8,094 nt of DNA from an uncultured Verrucomicrobiae bacterium (GTDB lineage: Bacteria > Verrucomicrobiota > Verrucomicrobiia > Palsa-1439). A program made the translations under genes and the position numbers. Below the pieces are notes generated by a model. That model was given only the letters and a program-made list of their open reading frames with translations, ran no database searches and was not told the DNA's origin. Shown here piece by piece: positions 5,660 through 8,094 of the stretch; the first letter of the stretch is position 1, and every line of letters begins with the position of its first letter. Location: assembly GCA_937927265.1 (NCBI GenBank), contig CALBCO010000201.1:1-8094 (forward strand), written 5' to 3'.

Positions 5660-6778
5660 TCAACCCGCCCATCCGGTAAAGACAATTTCGTTACGTCCCA
5701 GCCGTCGCCACCGACCGCGGAAACAGCGCGCCTGTCGAACCTTCTGCTGTTCCCCAATAACCTTCGGCGCAAAGAAAAACACCACCTCATCCACGATCCT
5801 GGCAGCGAACAAACCGCGCAACAACTCTCCCCCACCCTCCGCCAACACACTCGTAATCTCCAACCTCCCCAACTCCCGCAGTACCGTCCGCCATTTCATC
5901 ATCGGCCCACCCTGCCCCGTCAATACCAACACAACAACCCCTTGTAAAGCAAGGGACTGCCTCCAACGCGCTGCCGACTGCCGGGTCGTCAAAACAATCG
6001 TCCGATGTCGGTGCTCATCTCGAAAGACTCGCGACCGTAACGGCGAGCGACCCCGCCCATCCACCACTACTCGCCACGGCTGCCGTCCACCCACTCCATG
6101 TCGCACTGTCAACCGAGGATCATCGCGAATCACCGTGTTCGCGCCGACCATGATTGCATCTACTTTGGCCCGCAGCCGATGCGCTTCGCGACGCGCCATT
6201 TCACTCGTGATCCACTTTGAATCGCCCGTTGCCGTGGCCATTTTGCCGTCCAGACTCAGGGCCGCCTTGGCAATCACCCATGGCAACCTGCTGGTGATCC
6301 ATTTGTTGAAAGGACGATTCAGTTGTCTCGCTTCCTCGGCCAACAATCCAACATCCACACAGATCCCCGCTCGACGCAACAACTGGAATCCGCGTCCGGC
6401 ATGGCGTGGATTCGGGTCCGTGACTGCCGCTACAACACGTTTGACGCCCACGGCTATGATGGCCTCCGTGCACGGCGGTGTCCGTCCATGCGTGCAGCAC
6501 GGCTCCAGCGTGACATAGAGAGTCATGTCCTGTCGCTGTGAGCCTGCGCGCGGATGGCAATCCCCGCGAGCAGGCGCGCCACTGAAAAGTCCTGCCGACT
6601 GTAACGCCTCAATCTCTGCATGTGGCCCACCGGCCCGACGGTGCCACCCTTCACCGATAATCTTCCCTCCGCGCACCAACACGGCGCCGACGGCTGGGTT
6701 CGGCGCAGTCTTCCCCACCCCGCGTCGCGCCAGCGCCCGCCGCATCCACTGTTCATCTTGTGCCGTGAAACGCATCAT
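5660..6778 (-). CDS. ribD: Bifunctional diaminohydroxyphosphoribosylaminopyrimidine deaminase / 5-amino-6-(5-phosphoribosylamino)uracil reductase
   Basis: RibD carries out two consecutive riboflavin steps: deamination of the pyrimidine ring, then NADPH-dependent reduction of the ribose side chain. The N-terminal deaminase has APNPAVGAVLV (25-35), HAE (53-55) and LEPCCTHGRTPPC (91-103), so the Zn ligands would be His53, Cys94 and Cys103, with Glu55 the proton shuttle. The C-terminal reductase has KAALSLDGKMATATGDSKWI (171-190), VGANTVIRDDPRLTVR (211-226) and the late AEGGGELL motif. At 372 residues the length is typical. Between HAE and EPC there are about 16 more residues than in B. subtilis RibD, roughly residues 64-84, encoded where a strong dyad lies. 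The ATG at 6778 overlaps the ftsY stop as ATGA; a second ATG follows directly at 6775. AAGG lies just before the first. The end converges on the pilin gene without an evident terminator. Confidence 0.96.
   Translation of the reverse strand: MMRFTAQDEQWMRRALARRGVGKTAPNPAVGAVLVRGGKIIGEGWHRRAGGPHAEIEALQSAGLFSGAPARGDCHPRAGSQRQDMTLYVTLEPCCTHGRTPPCTEAIIAVGVKRVVAAVTDPNPRHAGRGFQLLRRAGICVDVGLLAEEARQLNRPFNKWITSRLPWVIAKAALSLDGKMATATGDSKWITSEMARREAHRLRAKVDAIMVGANTVIRDDPRLTVRHGVGGRQPWRVVVDGRGRSPLRSRVFRDEHRHRTIVLTTRQSAARWRQSLALQGVVVLVLTGQGGPMMKWRTVLRELGRLEITSVLAEGGGELLRGLFAARIVDEVVFFFAPKVIGEQQKVRQARCFRGRWRRLGRNEIVFTGWAG
6542..6575. repeat. Near-perfect 12-bp inverted repeat inside ribD
   Basis: GCCTGCGCGCGG (6542-6553) and CCGCGAGCAGGC (6564-6575) are complementary at 11 of 12 positions around a 10-base loop. 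The dyad is flanked by two similar direct copies, GTCCTGTCGCTGT (6527-6539) and GTCCTGCCGACTGT (6589-6602). It encodes the segment of RibD that is extra relative to B. subtilis RibD. It may be a small palindromic element inserted in frame, or chance in G+C-rich DNA; only one copy was noticed in this window. Confidence 0.5.
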
Positions 6779-7671
6779 CCTTCGGCAAACAATGCGGCGG
6801 CGAATTGTTGGGGATCGAACGGCTGCAGATCGTCTAATTGTTCACCGAGGCCGATGAATTTGACTGGGATTTTCAATTCGCGGGCGATGGCCACCACGAT
6901 GCCGCCTTTGGCGGTGCCGTCGAGCTTGCTCACCACCAAGCCGGTCACGCCGAGTGCCTGATGGAACTCGCGCGCCTGGTTCAAAGCGTTCGTGCCGGTC
7001 GTGCCGTCCACCACCAGCAACACCTCGTGTGGCGCGCCCGCGAGTCGTTTCTCCACCGACCGCCGCATCTTCTTCATCTCCTCCATGAGATTCATCTTCG
7101 TATGCAAGCGCCCAGCCGTGTCTATCAATAGATAATCCACCTGCCGGCTGAGGGCGGCGCCGACCGCATCAAACGCCAACGCTGCCGAGTCCGCGCCGTA
7201 CTGCCCGGCCACCACCTCACAGCTGGTACGTTGCCCCCAAATCTTCAACTGCTCAATCGCTGCCGCCCGAAACGTGTCGCAGGCGGCCAACAACACCGTG
7301 TTCCCCTGCTCCTTTAAGTAATGCGCCAGCTTGGCGGTTGAAGTGGTCTTGCCGGTGCCGTTGACCCCGGCCAGCAACACGACCGTGGGTGGTCTCGGGG
7401 CTTTGATCAACTCGCGCGTGGCTACGCCCAATTCCCGCTCAATCTCCTGACGGGCAATCGCCAGCACATCGGGAGTGCCGGCTTCACGCACTCGCGCCAC
7501 GATTTGCGTCGCCATCCCCACGCCGAGGTCGGCTGCAATCAACGTCGCTTCAAGCTCGTCGAGTGCATCTGGATCGAGTTTGGGAGACCGGGTGATGATT
7601 CGTTTGATTTCTGCCGAGAGTTTCTGCTGCGTCTTGCGCAACCCATCACGGAATTTTTGGAAAAGGTTCAT
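6775..7671 (-). CDS. ftsY: Signal recognition particle receptor FtsY (NG domain form)
   Basis: FtsY is the membrane-associated GTPase that receives Ffh-bound ribosome-nascent chain complexes and passes them to SecYEG. The protein is 298 residues. An N domain helical bundle (about 1-90, with LDELEATLIAADLGV at 37-51) is followed by the G domain: P-loop AGVNGTGKTT (101-110), DTFRAAAIEQLK (132-143), DTAGR (184-188), the nucleotide specificity motif SKLDGTAKGG (248-257, Ser in place of the more usual Thr) and the closing IGLGEQLDDLQPFD (273-286). The long acidic A domain of E. coli FtsY is missing, as in many bacteria; the N-terminal helix MNLFQKFRDGLRKTQQKL probably contacts membrane. The start at 7669-7671 is supported by GGAG at 7681-7678, seven bases upstream, and by an ATGA overlap with the PHP gene; the longer frame to 7746 is a shadow. 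The stop overlaps ribD as ATGA. Confidence 0.97.
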   Translation of the reverse strand: MNLFQKFRDGLRKTQQKLSAEIKRIITRSPKLDPDALDELEATLIAADLGVGMATQIVARVREAGTPDVLAIARQEIERELGVATRELIKAPRPPTVVLLAGVNGTGKTTSTAKLAHYLKEQGNTVLLAACDTFRAAAIEQLKIWGQRTSCEVVAGQYGADSAALAFDAVGAALSRQVDYLLIDTAGRLHTKMNLMEEMKKMRRSVEKRLAGAPHEVLLVVDGTTGTNALNQAREFHQALGVTGLVVSKLDGTAKGGIVVAIARELKIPVKFIGLGEQLDDLQPFDPQQFAAALFAEG

Positions 7672-8094
7672 ACTGATCTCCGGAATGACTTCCAGTGTTC
7701 TTCCGGTAACGAAACGGCGCCGAGGATCGGCGGCGACCCGTGGCAATCACTGCCGGCGGTCGCCAGCACGCCGAGTCGCTCGGCCAGTTGCCGATAACGC
7801 TGTATTTGCGTGCCGCTGTGTTTGGGATGCCAGACTTCGAGACCATCCAACCCCACCGCCACCAATTCGGCTAGCCGGTGGTCCACGTGATTCAAGCCCG
7901 GATGCGCCAGCACTGCACGGCCGCCACAGCGGTGAATCAACGTGATCCCTTCGGCCGCAGGCAGACGTTCGTGTTCGACATAGCCGGGGCGGCCGGGTTT
8001 CAAGAAACGCTCAAATGCTTCCTCCGTGCTCTGCACTTCGCCGCTTTGCGCCAACGCCCGCGCCACGTTGGGGCCGGTCCCTCCGCCCAGGCCC
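7668..8094 (-). CDS. PHP-domain metal-dependent phosphoesterase, C-terminal part (cut by window edge)
   Basis: The frame is open to the right edge of the window, so the N-terminus lies outside it; 141 codons plus a stop are visible. The fragment fits the C-terminal two-thirds of PHP-type phosphoesterases of the YciV/TrpH group, which hydrolyse 3',5'-nucleoside bisphosphates and trim RNA 5' ends. Recognisable parts in order are GPNVARALAQSGEVQSTEEA, GRPGYVEHERL, IHRCGGRAVLAHPG with the metal-binding His of LAHPG, GLDGLEVWHPKHS, and the closing metal motif TAGSDCHG (Asp and His). A GTG at 8064-8066 could be mistaken for the start, but the family sequence continues before it as GLGGGTGPN. The stop overlaps ftsY as ATGA, placing the gene upstream of ftsY-ribD in one transcript. 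The exact substrate cannot be decided from this fragment. Confidence 0.87.
   Translation of the reverse strand, partial: GLGGGTGPNVARALAQSGEVQSTEEAFERFLKPGRPGYVEHERLPAAEGITLIHRCGGRAVLAHPGLNHVDHRLAELVAVGLDGLEVWHPKHSGTQIQRYRQLAERLGVLATAGSDCHGSPPILGAVSLPEEHWKSFRRSV

Noticed and set aside
5645..5947. Plus-strand frame continuing after the pilin gene
   Set aside because: It is Pro/Gln/Thr-rich, has no recognisable motif and lies opposite the conserved RibD reductase domain.
1..8094. CRISPR array, tRNA gene, transposase, phage or defence module
   Set aside because: No regularly spaced repeats, tRNA cloverleaf signals or mobile-element proteins were seen. The window is filled by housekeeping genes.

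Overview
The window is a compact, G+C-rich bacterial chromosome segment of core housekeeping genes. Nine coding regions and one structural RNA fill nearly all of it. All run on the minus strand except one pseudopilin gene on the plus strand. I infer a member of the PVC group, most likely Verrucomicrobiota, from three things: a C-terminally short glutamyl-tRNA reductase of the size known from Chlamydia, a coiled-coil/zinc-ribbon protein like chlamydial CT398 (CdsZ), and a pseudopilin of the type abundant in Verrucomicrobiota. No phylogenetic marker was compared directly, so this stays an inference.

Layout in transcription order, right to left. A PHP-domain phosphoesterase (cut by the window edge), ftsY and ribD form one tight unit joined by ATGA stop/start overlaps. 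A small type II secretion/type IV pilin-like gene then lies on the opposite strand, convergent with ribD (11 bp apart) and divergent from ribE (59 bp, carrying two adjacent dyads). ribE follows. After it comes a possible sigma70-type promoter that overlaps the ribE stop codon. Next are the zinc-ribbon protein gene, the RNase P RNA gene rnpB, and a tetrapyrrole cluster sirC-hemX-hemA-hemC whose genes overlap by 4-8 bases. The last 216 bases are A+T-richer and hold no convincing gene.

Function. hemA and hemC make 1-hydroxymethylbilane from glutamyl-tRNA together with enzymes encoded elsewhere. The HemX-like membrane protein is typically linked to GluTR or cytochrome c assembly. The SirC-like protein oxidises precorrin-2 towards sirohydrochlorin. 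ribD and ribE belong to riboflavin synthesis and are separated by the pilin gene. FtsY is the SRP receptor and rnpB is the catalytic RNA of tRNA 5' maturation.

I found no defence system, CRISPR array, tRNA, phage gene or transposase. The most unusual signals are small: a near-perfect 12-bp dyad inside ribD that coincides with an extra stretch of about 16 residues; an RNase P RNA squeezed between two protein genes with no room for a normal terminator and with GGC in place of the usual GGU in its L15 loop; a SirC-like protein without the usual catalytic Asp; and paired dyads between ribE and the pseudopilin gene.
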